A stretch of 64,000 nt of DNA. Origin: Cytophagales bacterium (lineage in GTDB: Bacteria > Bacteroidota > Bacteroidia > Cytophagales > Cyclobacteriaceae). The stretch lies in NCBI GenBank assembly GCA_027317105.1, contig DAHVFH010000035.1, positions 59,948-123,947 of the forward strand. The letters are read 5' to 3'. The notes under the pieces were generated by a model, which worked only from the letters and a program-made list of their open reading frames with translations, was not told the origin of the DNA and searched no databases. Below are positions 42,101-50,756 of the stretch, in pieces. Both the position numbers and the translations under genes were made by a program. Each line of letters begins with the position of its first letter. Positions within the stretch are counted from its first letter, which is position 1.

Positions 42101-44385
42101 AAGCAGTAAAAATAAATGCCCCCCCGGCTCAACCATCAATTCCGCCATCTTCTTCGATTTGTATTTCCCCCATAACCCTGAACGCAAATACGCCTGGTAC
42201 GCCCGGCTTAACCTACTTATGGTCTACTGGAGACACCACTAAAATTATTAAGGTGGCGACCCCGCTGTTTATTTCGGTTACCAATACAGATAAAAATGGT
42301 TGCTTCTCCAAAGCACTGGGTATCGTTGTCGATAATCGACCTCAAGTGGCACTGGGGCCGAACTTAACAGTTTGCCAAAATAGTTTTACTTCAAATTTAA
42401 ATGCGCAAAACCCTGGCGATACGTATGCCTGGACGATTACCAATGTAACCACGGCCATAAATTCACCCGGAAGCACCTCGCAAACGCAAACAGTTGATAC
42501 TTCTGTTCCTGGAATATTTAAATACAGAGTGATAGTGATTGATCCTTTAACCAACTGTCAGGTTTCAGATTCAATAAATTTTACGATTATCGCATCACCA
42601 ACTTTTACCATTACGGGAACCAACCCTACTGCTTGCTCGCTTTCTAATGGCAACGTAAGCCTTAGCGCAATTACTTCTCCTAACTTGTATTCTTATACTA
42701 TAAACGGACCTGGTGTTAACCAATCAAACATTGATCAATCCGCAACTATCCAAGGGCCTTTCTCTGGGGCAGGAGCAGGAACATTTACGGGGATTGTCAC
42801 CGATCAAGTTTCTGGTTGTACCATTTCCAATTCATTTGGACTGAGCAACAACGCCTTTACAGCTACGCCAACGGTTTCAAAAGCTTGTGATCCGCCTATC
42901 ATCAATATAGCCACCAATGCCTCCGCTTTCCCAATCCAATATTTAATTACTAACGGAAGCAACGGTCAAACCACCACCGGTACTATAGCTTTACTTACTA
43001 CAAGTTTTAACGTTCAACTCCCCGCTCAAGGAACGGCCACTACCATCGCCTACACGGTACAAGTAAAAGATGCTATTGGCTGTATTCAAACCAAAAATTT
43101 ATCAATCACCACTGCTGCGCCTCTCGCATTATCAATTAACCCACCATTGTGTTTATCCACCGTCACTGCAAATGGGCCTCCAGGAACTAACTATGTTTGG
43201 TCCTCGAATGTTCCAGGAAGTATAATAGGCGCAACAAACGTAAATCCTGTTCAAATGCAACCTGGCATAGGATCAGTAACACTTACGTTGAAGGGAACCG
43301 ATGCCGGTGGCTGTGCCACTACGATCACACAAAATGTTTACATCAGCCCAACGATTACACCCAACTTTACTCAATCAGACCCTTGTAAAAATCAGGTGAC
43401 GCTCACCGCTTCGCCTGTTGGCAACTACACCTATCGCTGGTATGAAAATAGCAGTCCACCAGCAGCACCTACACAGATCGGTCAGCAAATTGGTCTGGCC
43501 ACCTCCGACAATGGCTCTTCCTTTATTCTTCAAATAGTGGATGCACTGAGTGGATGCACAGTGCAGTCCGCTTCAAAACAAGTGCAGGTTATTGGGCCCG
43601 TCACCGCAAGCTTAACCGCAAGCTTGGCCTGCGACAATGGAAAACCTTTCACACTCACGGCTGCAACAAATATTGCTACCCCTACTTACTCTTGGTTTCT
43701 AAATGGTAATCCCATTGCCAATGCCTCCACTTCAACCTTGCAGCAAACAAGTGCCGGCCTGTACAAAGTTAAAATCAGTTTGACCAATTCAATTTGTAAA
43801 GACTCTACAACCATTCAAATTATCAAGGCCCCGATTCCCGTTGGAAATCTTATTTCGGCCACCACTATATGCAATGACCCCGACAACCATAACGATTCTA
43901 CCAAGACAAAGAAACTTGACCCAGGCTTCTTTACTGCATACAATTGGTTCAAAAATGATGTGCAGTTAAATCCCCCTAATACTTCACGTGTCTATACCGT
44001 TGACAGTCCTGGTTTGTACCGTGTAGATTTGACCAATACGTTTGGTTGCACCAGTGGTGACTCTACGGTAATTACCAACAACTGTATTCCAGTGGTTACC
44101 GCACCCAATGCGTTCAGGCCAGGAAGCACGCATGGCATCAATCAATATTTCCAAGTCTTTAGTTTTTTCATCACCGACAACTTCGAGATTGTTATCTATA
44201 ACCGATGGGGTGAAGTGATTTTTGAATCGAAAGACCGGTATTTCCATTGGAATGGAGGGTATAAGAACAATCCGGGGCAACCCGTTCAGGGAGATACTTA
44301 CGTTTACCTCGTTCGCTACGTTAGCTCTTACCATCCCGATCAAGGCGTGCAAGAATTAAGGGGTGGTGTTGTTCTCTTGAGATAA
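39142..44385 (+). CDS. Giant adhesin with duplicated propeller-PKD units and T9SS type B sorting domain
   Basis: A 1747-residue secreted protein. A signal peptide (ending AAHAQ) is followed by a propeller-like domain opening WYFGN at residue 39, a PKD domain near 425-480 (LHWNFGDTTSVTAWSPVHTF) and an Ig-like unit (YLWSNGQTGTTLKPDSAGFY). A second propeller opens WYFGN at 576 and its PKD is near 935-990 (FQWFFGDGGSSTKGNPSHLY). Six or more Ig/SprB-like repeats follow, and residues about 1650-1747 are the gliding-motility-associated C-terminal domain (NAFRPGS, IYNRWGEVIFES). That domain directs T9SS export and attachment with SprF/PorP. It is likely a SprB-like surface adhesin. Confidence 0.93.
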   Translation: MKMNRNRKILLFLKIILPFVVLLSGLTAAHAQNLAQHNWYFGNSINAIRFNRATNKPYLVTDQAVPFGMGGSAVATDPATADLLFYTDGANVYNTFGAIMPNGSGLLANTTANQPVVLSPVPGDSTKYFIFTNTANYTTGGSIAVSIVDMKLFGGSVFPQPALGDLKNPKNTAVTGLSNRSEGMMVIQHANGKDYWLITHQNGSQNYSSTLIDSVSYTAGTFTTTVTSGLGLPISVANFSYNRKLKKVAVSAQDPSTDAIILTFNDATGVLAFDRYIYNTGTATTLPQSIYDIQWDNAGQYLYLSRVGEPGINADVLQYDYLNPGNTLTSVLKTPEFRSWGLQLAPDSTIYHIYQAVSGGPFLVERFTKTDTIASRVINNQSPFGPINFNGTQFPSFIPKLNVFLSLSFTSVGTCQNNPTTFFPKVYPNADSLHWNFGDTTSVTAWSPVHTFKLAKTYNVTLTAYYQGKKQTITQPVTMTAFSLKLKLVSDTTACACQLPVNRLACSMPQFSVTVKPSGGNPPISYLWSNGQTGTTLKPDSAGFYYVVATDGSGCSTYASVTVKQYGTIEQRENIWYFGNKAGIDFNKKPPKALNTSAMDTPAGCAIECDQNGQVIFYTDGSTVWNRKNVVVATGIGGDSTASQSAMIIPVPNDATLYYIFTTQAINGFSNNELRYSLFDLKLNGGTGGVSQKNILLFSKSTERLTGNSQWLIAHEYGNNTFRAYPITAQGIGDPVYSAIGSVHSFQYAANGQGYMKLGPKNDLAVALSSPGVSNLVEVFHFHDSTGTFSNYRKIDLNHAAGQVYGIEFSPGGNKLFASIENTPNSDIFEYYFDSLARPHFKKDNVEPGTIGALQLAPDNQIYFAINNSTSLGTVQANEDTTKISGITLNGFALAAGTNSTLGLPNFRQHVGNGFGGPGFSFTGLCLGDSTKFVGIPTDPIDKFQWFFGDGGSSTKGNPSHLYASVGTYNVQMRLTNRCGLDTTITQAVKINAPPAQPSIPPSSSICISPITLNANTPGTPGLTYLWSTGDTTKIIKVATPLFISVTNTDKNGCFSKALGIVVDNRPQVALGPNLTVCQNSFTSNLNAQNPGDTYAWTITNVTTAINSPGSTSQTQTVDTSVPGIFKYRVIVIDPLTNCQVSDSINFTIIASPTFTITGTNPTACSLSNGNVSLSAITSPNLYSYTINGPGVNQSNIDQSATIQGPFSGAGAGTFTGIVTDQVSGCTISNSFGLSNNAFTATPTVSKACDPPIINIATNASAFPIQYLITNGSNGQTTTGTIALLTTSFNVQLPAQGTATTIAYTVQVKDAIGCIQTKNLSITTAAPLALSINPPLCLSTVTANGPPGTNYVWSSNVPGSIIGATNVNPVQMQPGIGSVTLTLKGTDAGGCATTITQNVYISPTITPNFTQSDPCKNQVTLTASPVGNYTYRWYENSSPPAAPTQIGQQIGLATSDNGSSFILQIVDALSGCTVQSASKQVQVIGPVTASLTASLACDNGKPFTLTAATNIATPTYSWFLNGNPIANASTSTLQQTSAGLYKVKISLTNSICKDSTTIQIIKAPIPVGNLISATTICNDPDNHNDSTKTKKLDPGFFTAYNWFKNDVQLNPPNTSRVYTVDSPGLYRVDLTNTFGCTSGDSTVITNNCIPVVTAPNAFRPGSTHGINQYFQVFSFFITDNFEIVIYNRWGEVIFESKDRYFHWNGGYKNNPGQPVQGDTYVYLVRYVSSYHPDQGVQELRGGVVLLR

Positions 44386-44540
44386 ATATATAATTCAAGA
44401 TTAAAGGTTCTAATTTCAAAAGGGATGTTGCACATAAATTTGATTTTATTTGGTTTTAGTTCGTGAACCTCTGTATCCATTAAGAAATTAAATACGTAAG
44501 AGTAGTTCACAATCATAGCATTAAAACTTAAAAAAATTTC

Positions 44541-44807
44541 ATGGAAGATACCAACCAAGGCCAGGCGGAAAAATTCTTTAAAGAATTTGGTAAAAAAATG
44601 GATCAGTTTGCCAGCGAACTGAAAGACGTTGGCAATCGAGCGGAGGTAGATCTCCAAAAAAAATACGAAGAATTGAAAGTAGCCGCGCAAAAAATTAAGA
44701 AAGAGATCGACAAAAAAGAACGGTGGCAAGAGGTGGAAGCCAGTTTGAAAAAAGCCGGGGAAGAATTGGAAAAGGCCTTCAAATCAGCTTTTAAAAATAA
44801 ATCATAA
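44541..44807 (+). CDS. Small charged coiled-coil protein
   Basis: An 88-residue, Lys/Glu-rich helical protein (QAEKFFKEFGKKMDQFASELKDV, then DLQKKYEELKVAAQKIKKEI). Heptad-like spacing and the absence of a signal peptide or hydrophobic segment suggest a cytosolic coiled coil, resembling small apolipoprotein- or stress-type helical proteins. It precedes the Deg-type protease by 91 bp on the same strand. A preceding ATTTC-AAAAAAATTTC leader is AT-rich, usual for translation starts here. No function can be assigned. Confidence 0.65.
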   Translation: MEDTNQGQAEKFFKEFGKKMDQFASELKDVGNRAEVDLQKKYEELKVAAQKIKKEIDKKERWQEVEASLKKAGEELEKAFKSAFKNKS

Positions 44808-44898
44808 ACTTCTGCCAAAATTTCCTTTTCAAGGTTTTGGATTAAATTTTGTTGTGAAAGCATTTTTCGGATTGTGCTAAGTTTAATAAAAAAAGATC

Positions 44899-46329
44899 AT
44901 GAACACACTTAAAACAATTGTTATCAGTTTTTTGGCCGGACTCGCAGGAGCTTTTGTGTTTTTTCAATATCAGACAGGGACGAATAACCTGTCACTTCAG
45001 AATGAAAATATCGCTGTCTCTGATTCCCAATCGATAGCTAATTTTCAGTCCGTTTCTGCCTCCTTGCCTTCGAGTGCCGATGAAAATATTGATTTCAGTT
45101 TAGCGGCTTCAAAAGCCACACCAAGTGTTGTCTACATTAACAGCATCTCTCAAAGTGGCGCGAGCTATTCGTACTGGGATTTGCTCTTCGGTGGTGGTGG
45201 CGGTCAGCAAACCCAAATCAGCTCTGGGTCAGGTGTAATTTTTTCAACCGATGGATATATTGTCACCAATAATCACGTAGTAGAAGCAGCCGAAAAAATT
45301 CAAGTACTTTATAATAAAAAACAGTATGAAGCTGAATTGATTGGCACCGATCCATCCACCGATTTAGCGGTCTTAAAAATAAAGGAAAAAAATCTCCCGG
45401 CCATCACGCTGGGAAGCTCAAAAAATCTTGCTGTCGGGGAATGGGTGGTAGCCGTAGGAAATCCATTCTCTCTGTCTTCTACCGTAACGGCCGGCATCGT
45501 GAGTGCCAAAGGCAGAAGGATCAATATTGTGGACGATAAATTCCCGATCGAATCCTTTATTCAAACCGATGCAGCGATTAACCCGGGCAACAGCGGAGGA
45601 GCTTTGGTAAACAGAAATGGTGATCTCGTAGGCATCAACACCGCCATCTTATCGCGCACGGGTTCCTATACCGGGTATGCTTTTGCGGTTCCGGTAGACA
45701 TCGCTAAAAAAGTAGTGAACGACTTAGTGAAATATGGAACGCCCCAAAAAGGAATTTTTGGCGGCAACGTGGTCGAATATGATTATCAAAACGTAAAAAA
45801 ATATAATCTTGATGCGAACGTAAAGGAATTTAATGGCGTGCTGTTGGAGAATGTGGATCGCAATGGCGCTGCCGGCAAGGCGGGCCTTGAGGCAGGAGAC
45901 ATTATCACCAAGGTGAACGATATGCAGATAAATTCCGAAAGTGCTTTTGAAGAAGAATTGAGTTACCACTATCCGGGAGACAAACTCACCATCACCTATT
46001 TGCGCGATGGCAAATCTGCTGTCACCACCGTTACGCTCTTGAATAAAAGCGGCAACACCAATTTGGTAAAACGTCAAATCATTAGTGATGCCACCACCGG
46101 AGCGAACCTCGAAGCCGTAGACTATGGCGTAAAGATTAATAAAATCCGTGATGGCCTTTTCAAACAGATAGGACTTCCTGAAAACTACACATTGACACAC
46201 ATCAATCGCCAGCAAGTAAAAGACCCACAAGACGTGATTGACTTTTTTGGTAAATACAAAGGAAGAGTTCTGCTGTACGGTTTCAACAGTTCAAGGCAAG
46301 AGCTGCCGCTACAGTTTTATTTGAAGTAA
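44899..46329 (+). CDS. Deg/HtrA-type serine protease with PDZ domain
   Basis: A 476-residue periplasmic protease with an N-terminal anchor or signal helix (TIVISFLAGLAGAFVFFQY). The trypsin-like domain has the triad His126 (YIVTNNHVVEAA), Asp155 (STDLAVLKI) and Ser232 (INPGNSGGAL). A PDZ domain follows near residues 300-380 (GVLLENVDRNGAAGKAGLEAGDIITKVN), and a second, partial PDZ-like unit (GLFKQIGLPENYTLTHINRQQV) ends the protein. It degrades or refolds damaged envelope proteins. Transcription is probably its own or from the small coiled-coil gene upstream. Confidence 0.94.
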   Translation: MNTLKTIVISFLAGLAGAFVFFQYQTGTNNLSLQNENIAVSDSQSIANFQSVSASLPSSADENIDFSLAASKATPSVVYINSISQSGASYSYWDLLFGGGGGQQTQISSGSGVIFSTDGYIVTNNHVVEAAEKIQVLYNKKQYEAELIGTDPSTDLAVLKIKEKNLPAITLGSSKNLAVGEWVVAVGNPFSLSSTVTAGIVSAKGRRINIVDDKFPIESFIQTDAAINPGNSGGALVNRNGDLVGINTAILSRTGSYTGYAFAVPVDIAKKVVNDLVKYGTPQKGIFGGNVVEYDYQNVKKYNLDANVKEFNGVLLENVDRNGAAGKAGLEAGDIITKVNDMQINSESAFEEELSYHYPGDKLTITYLRDGKSAVTTVTLLNKSGNTNLVKRQIISDATTGANLEAVDYGVKINKIRDGLFKQIGLPENYTLTHINRQQVKDPQDVIDFFGKYKGRVLLYGFNSSRQELPLQFYLK

Positions 46330-46368
46330 GCTTGATTTAATATTTCGTAAGATTTGTATTTTAGGGGG

Positions 46369-47517
46369 ATGGAAATAACAACCAAACCTGACCAATCAAA
46401 TCACTCCATTTCGCTTCGCAGAGAAGAAATGCAGGACATCATTTCCCGTGCCCCAGCGGGTTTGTGCAGTGGGGTACTTTTGCACTTCTATTTGTGTTCC
46501 TCATTTTCTTTACCCTGGCTTGGTTCATTCAGTATCCAGACGTGATCACGGCAGATGTAACCATTACGCTGGTAAGCTGCAGTTGATAAAAAAAGAAAAC
46601 GAAAATATTGAGGCAGGAGATTTGGTGGCTTTCATTCAATCGAATGCCACTGTTAAAGATGTACTTGCCCTCGAAAAAATTATTGATTTACTTTTAGCCT
46701 CTACAGACGCTACTTATTCAGAGAAATTAATAAGCCAATGCAGCCCACTCAAGTTGGGCGACCTGCAGCCTTCACTAACCGCTTTCATTACGCGACAGCG
46801 AGATTGGTTCATTTTTACGAAAAATCAATTGGAGGGAAAGCAGATAGCCCAATTGAAAAGGGAAACGGGCATCTATCAAGAACTCAACGACAACCAACAG
46901 GCAAGGCAGAAACTGATGGAACGCGAACTGGTTTTAAGCAAAGAAAAATTCAATACAGACTCTACCCCTTGGCCAAACAGATTGAAGAAATTGAAGCCTC
47001 TCGGCTAACGAAAGAAAACCAGCTTGGCACCGCCCGCGATGAAGCCTTGAAAGAACTACAGGCTCAGGTTAAAAAATGGAAAGAAAATTATTTGTTTCTA
47101 GCACCCATTGGCGGTACCACGGCTTATTTAGAATACCTTGAAAATAACCAATTCAAAGAGCTTGGCAAAAATTTGTTTTCTATAGTACCCACCGGAGGGA
47201 AAATTGTTGCCAAAGCAGAACTGCCTCTGGCTGGTTCTGGCAAGGTGAAGAACGGTCAGTTCGTAAGCATCAAGCTCGACAATTATCCGTTTGAACAATT
47301 TGGCATGCTCAACGGGCAAGTACATAACATTTCACTCTTGCCCAACAACGATAAATACCTCTTGGCAATAGCGCTAACTCATGGCATGACCAGCACGCAC
47401 CAAAAAGAACTTCCCTTCCGCTAGCAATTGAAAGGGCAAACCGAAATCATTACCGAAGATTTGAGTGTGATGAGTAGGATTTTTTATCAGTTTAGGAAGT
47501 TAGTGAGGAAGAGGTGA
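46369..47517 (+). pseudogene. HlyD-family secretion protein, decayed
   Basis: Pieces in all three frames rebuild a Bacteroidota membrane-fusion protein of the bacteriocin/peptide exporter type. MEITTKPDQ to SRAPAG in one frame; a shift near 46460 to FVQWGTFALLFVFLIFFTLAWFIQYPDVITADVTIT (the anchor helix), then a loss of about 15 codons near 46560 where the usual PP--VVA stretch should be; GKLQLIKKENENIEAGDLVAFIQSN to LKKLKPLG in a second frame; a shift near 46975 to LAKQIEEIEASRLTKENQL and on to HGMTSTHQKELPFR; TAG at 47422; then GQTEIITEDLSVMSRIFYQF to the natural end. No ABC transporter partner is adjacent. The gene cannot make a working protein as written. Confidence 0.88.
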
Positions 47518-47730
47518 ATCAGTCCTTTGTCACAGCTTTATACTCAACTATTTGCTAAAGCCTTGTTATTATATCATAAGAAACATTGGGGTTACTACAT
47601 TTTTAGCGGGTCACTTCTGTTACTAAAGAAGCTTATTCAGCGCACCCGCAAGAACCCTGTATCCAGCAGCTGATCCTTAGAATAGGTCGGAAAGAGATCA
47701 TCATTAATCTAGTGAAAAATAAATTTTTTT

Positions 47731-47768
47731 GAGTCCAGTAATACTGGATTCAAGTGTGCTTTTTTTTA
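47731..47768 (+). terminator. Hairpin plus T-run after the HlyD relic
   Basis: GAGTCCAG, loop TAATA, CTGGATTC forms an 8-bp stem with one G-T pair, followed 8 bp later by a run of eight T. It could terminate the HlyD transcript or structure the leader of the peptide gene. The distance to the T-run is longer than ideal. The rest of 47518-47800 shows no gene. Confidence 0.45.
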
Positions 47769-47807
47769 AGGTAAAAAGTGCTAATTACCTTAAATTTTAA
47801 CCAAAAG

Positions 47808-48016
47808 ATGAGAATAATTTCCTTAGAGCTTCTTATCTTGTAAATCTCAAAGGTGGAGGCTGCTCCGTGTCCATTTGTTTTTCTTGCGTTCAAACTGCAG
47901 CCTATATTACTTGTTCCGGCAATCCTAATTATAGTGCTTGTGTCAATAATATTAGTAGTGCCTGCTTTAGTAATTTTTCAATTTCGTCAACTGGTTGTTA
48001 TTGCCCTAAAGAATAA
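47808..48016 (+). pseudogene. Double-glycine leader, cysteine-rich peptide precursor with frameshifted leader
   Basis: ATG at 47808 reads MRIISLELLIL then TAA. The next frame, open from 47801, reads YLVNLKGGG and then CSVSICFSCVQTAAYITC and on to a natural stop at 48016, giving a mature part with eight cysteines (three within the first nine residues after the GG). MRIISLELL joined to VNLKGGG looks like the leader of a GG-type natural-product or bacteriocin precursor. The joining frame has no ATG, GTG or TTG start, so one base appears lost or gained in the leader. It follows a decayed HlyD exporter gene and precedes a secreted LolA-like gene by 23 bp. RNA or resequencing would tell whether the shift is real. 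Confidence 0.6.
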
Positions 48017-48039
48017 TGGGAAAATAAACTGAGTTCATC

Positions 48040-48795
48040 ATGATAGCAATAAATGTAAGGCAAATAAAAATCAGTTTTATTTGCCTTTTTTTTCTAATAG
48101 TTACGCATTCGTTCAGTCAGACAGGAAGAGAAATTTTGAATCGCTATTTAGATACTGTATCAATGGGTAATGTAAATAATTGGAGTAAAATAAAAACAAT
48201 TTATGCTACTAGTATTTTTTACTACAGCTCGGAAGATTTTGGTCACAAAATTCAACTTTCCCTTTACAACAATCTCGGCTATAAAAAGATATTAAAGATT
48301 TGGCCAGAGCAGCAAAAGGAAGAAATTTATAAGGACTCATTGTATAAAGGCACGCCAAATAAATTTTATTTTTTAAAGAAGAAGCATGTAATAATTATGG
48401 GTATGATGACCCCAATAGAGACGCCCGCTATAAAGTCTGTTCAGTTCGATTTTTTTCCTGTTAAGATTAAAAATTACATCAATAAAAGTAAGTCAATACG
48501 TTTTATTGGACTAAAAGAGCTACCAGGACATTCTCCATGCTACGAAATTGATATTGACGCAAAAGAAGGAAAACACCAATTATTTTTTAACACAAAAACA
48601 TTCTTGCTGGAGGGTATCTACTTTCCAGCCACGAAAGATTATATGATCATATCAGACTATAAGAATGTTGACGGCTATTTAATACCAACCTCTACTACAA
48701 CTTTTAAGAACGGGGTGAAATATGCCTGGGAGACAATTACCGCCATTGTTCTAAACGGCCCCATTGATCCCCTAAAATTTATCCCTCCAAATTAG
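48040..48795 (+). CDS. Exported LolA-like outer-membrane-lipoprotein-sorting-type protein
   Basis: A 251-residue protein with a signal peptide (ISFICLFFLIVTHSFSQ). GREILNRYLDTVSMGNVNNWSKIKTIYATSIFYY and the following run of antiparallel strands (YKKILKIWPEQQKEEIYKD, HQLFFNTKTFLLEGIYFP, YMIISDYKNVDGYLIPTSTTTF) fit the LolA/LolB-like half-barrel fold of the outer-membrane lipoprotein-sorting family. Bacteroidota encode many such orphan proteins. It starts 23 bp after the cysteine-rich peptide relic and is probably on its transcript, so it may have served that peptide. Function not proven. Confidence 0.65.
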   Translation: MIAINVRQIKISFICLFFLIVTHSFSQTGREILNRYLDTVSMGNVNNWSKIKTIYATSIFYYSSEDFGHKIQLSLYNNLGYKKILKIWPEQQKEEIYKDSLYKGTPNKFYFLKKKHVIIMGMMTPIETPAIKSVQFDFFPVKIKNYINKSKSIRFIGLKELPGHSPCYEIDIDAKEGKHQLFFNTKTFLLEGIYFPATKDYMIISDYKNVDGYLIPTSTTTFKNGVKYAWETITAIVLNGPIDPLKFIPPN

Positions 48796-49090
48796 GGAAT
48801 CAGCCAATTTGATTTTCTCATGCATTTCTTCAAACGGATTAGCTCAATTCGTCTTTATCTTCTCAACAATTAATTGGTTTTTTAGTGCCTCTCTTTTTTT
48901 TCTTTTGCTTATAATTTTAGCTTTTACTAGAGCGGTCTGTTGACGATATTGTCATTTACAAAGACACAATTTTATGTGGAATAATTGTTCGACACAACTT
49001 GCAGGTTATTATCCATGACCCAGGGCTGACGCATCTAAATATCTTAGGATTAAAGTTTTTTATATATTGACCTTTACTTAAAATTTCAAT
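48796..49090. other. Intergenic region without a gene
   Basis: About 295 bp between the LolA-like gene and the first M1 peptidase gene. It is AT-rich; I see no coding frame with support, no hairpin with a T-run and no copy of the repeats found elsewhere. It presumably holds the promoter of the peptidase gene. Confidence 0.5.
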
Positions 49091-50749
49091 ATGAAAATCC
49101 ATACTCAGAATCGCATTAAACTATTTATCCTCTTTCTTTTATATACGGCATGTCTACTAACGCCACTGATCAACCGTGCCGATCGGTATCCTAAAAACTT
49201 TGATATCGATATACAACACTATCAATTTAAACTGTGGCTTTCCGATAAGAATGACAGTCTTCGTGCCGAAGCTACCTTGACGCTCAATTTTAAAAAGGCA
49301 GGTGTTCAACTGGTTCGCTTGGATTTAACGAACACTACTTCTGATCTTCAAGGCAAAGGGATGACTGTGACAGGCATCACCAGTGAGGGGAAATCGCTGT
49401 CTTTTTCGCATCGGTCGAATGAACTGCTTATCACGATTCCTAATGCAACGGTTGGGCAGTCCTTGTCAATCACTATTTTATATCGTGGCGTTCCAGATGC
49501 AGGCCTTGCCATCAAACAAAACCGATACAATGACCGCTCGTTTTTCAGCGACAATTGGCCCGACCTTGGGCATCACTGGCTGCCACTGGTCGATCATCCG
49601 TATGATAAAGCAACCTGCGAATTCATTGTCATTGCGCCTTCTCATTACCAGGTAATATCTAATGGGTTATTGCAAGAGGAGTCATTGTTAATGGATGGAA
49701 ATAAATTGACGCATTGGAAGCAGTCCGTGCCCATTGCACCCTGGCTTTTTGTGCTTGGGGTTGCCGACTTTGCCGTTCAGTATGTTGATTCCTTCGAAGG
49801 GAAATCCATTCAGACCTGGGTTTATCGCCAGGATCGGGATGCCGGATTTTATGATTTCCAGACTCCTTCCAATGAAGTATTGTCCTTCTTCTCTGATTAT
49901 GTCGGACCATTCGCCTATGAAAAGTTGGCCAATATCCAATCTAATAATTCTACGGGCGGAATGGAGGCCGCCTCAGCCATTATGTACAGTGAAAAATCGG
50001 TAACCGGCAAACGTGATGTCCTGTGGCAGACCGTCATCACCCATGAAATCGCCCATCAGTGGTTTGGAGATGCGGTGACGGAGAGTGACTGGGATGATGT
50101 GTGGCTCAGAGAAGGATTTGCTACTTATTTCACATTACTTTTTGCAGAACACAGTAAGGGAAGAGATGAATTTGCAAACGGATTAAAATCTTCCCGGGAA
50201 CAGATCATTAAGTACTTACTGAAAAATCAGGACGCTCCGGTGGTGCACAATCAACTAAGCGATATGGCGAAGGTCACCAGCACACTGACTTATCAAAAAG
50301 GGGCTTGGACCTTGCATATGCTCCGGAAGATGGTGGGGGAAGCAAATTTTAAGAATGGAATCCAGTCGTACTACAAAAAGCATTTTAATGCAAATGCCAC
50401 CACCACTAATTTCAGATCAGAGATGGAACAAGCGTCTGGTTTAGATTTAAAGAGTTTTTTCTCCCAGTGGCTTTATCAGGAAGGGATGCCAAAGATCAAA
50501 GGCACGTGGACTTGGGACAGTAAGAAAAAAGAGTTGAAAATTAATCTGGAGCAAATTCAATCCAACTCATTTTCATTTCCGCTAGAAATAGGAATTGTCA
50601 CTAATGGAAATCAAAGCCCTGAAATAAAAAAAATGAACGTGGGTACGAAACAATCCACCTTTACTTTTCCTTTTGAAACAAAACCGGCCTCGGTAATCCT
50701 AGATCCGAGAACAGCATTATTGGCAGAATTTGACTTTGGTCAAAAATGA
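49091..50749 (+). CDS. Exported M1-family aminopeptidase
   Basis: A 552-residue zinc peptidase with an N-terminal signal helix (IKLFILFLLYTACLLTPLI). The beta-sandwich domain (IDIQHYQFKLWLSDKNDSLRAEATLTLNF) is followed by the exopeptidase motif GGMEAASAIMYSE and the zinc site HEIAHQWFGDAVTESDWDDVWLREGF with His318, Glu319, His322 and Glu341. The C-terminal beta domain is short, so this is the compact M1 form common in Bacteroidota. It trims N-terminal residues of peptides outside the cytoplasm. It faces a second M1 gene tail to tail, 7 bp apart. Confidence 0.93.
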   Translation: MKIHTQNRIKLFILFLLYTACLLTPLINRADRYPKNFDIDIQHYQFKLWLSDKNDSLRAEATLTLNFKKAGVQLVRLDLTNTTSDLQGKGMTVTGITSEGKSLSFSHRSNELLITIPNATVGQSLSITILYRGVPDAGLAIKQNRYNDRSFFSDNWPDLGHHWLPLVDHPYDKATCEFIVIAPSHYQVISNGLLQEESLLMDGNKLTHWKQSVPIAPWLFVLGVADFAVQYVDSFEGKSIQTWVYRQDRDAGFYDFQTPSNEVLSFFSDYVGPFAYEKLANIQSNNSTGGMEAASAIMYSEKSVTGKRDVLWQTVITHEIAHQWFGDAVTESDWDDVWLREGFATYFTLLFAEHSKGRDEFANGLKSSREQIIKYLLKNQDAPVVHNQLSDMAKVTSTLTYQKGAWTLHMLRKMVGEANFKNGIQSYYKKHFNANATTTNFRSEMEQASGLDLKSFFSQWLYQEGMPKIKGTWTWDSKKKELKINLEQIQSNSFSFPLEIGIVTNGNQSPEIKKMNVGTKQSTFTFPFETKPASVILDPRTALLAEFDFGQK

Positions 50750-50756
50750 AGTTGAA

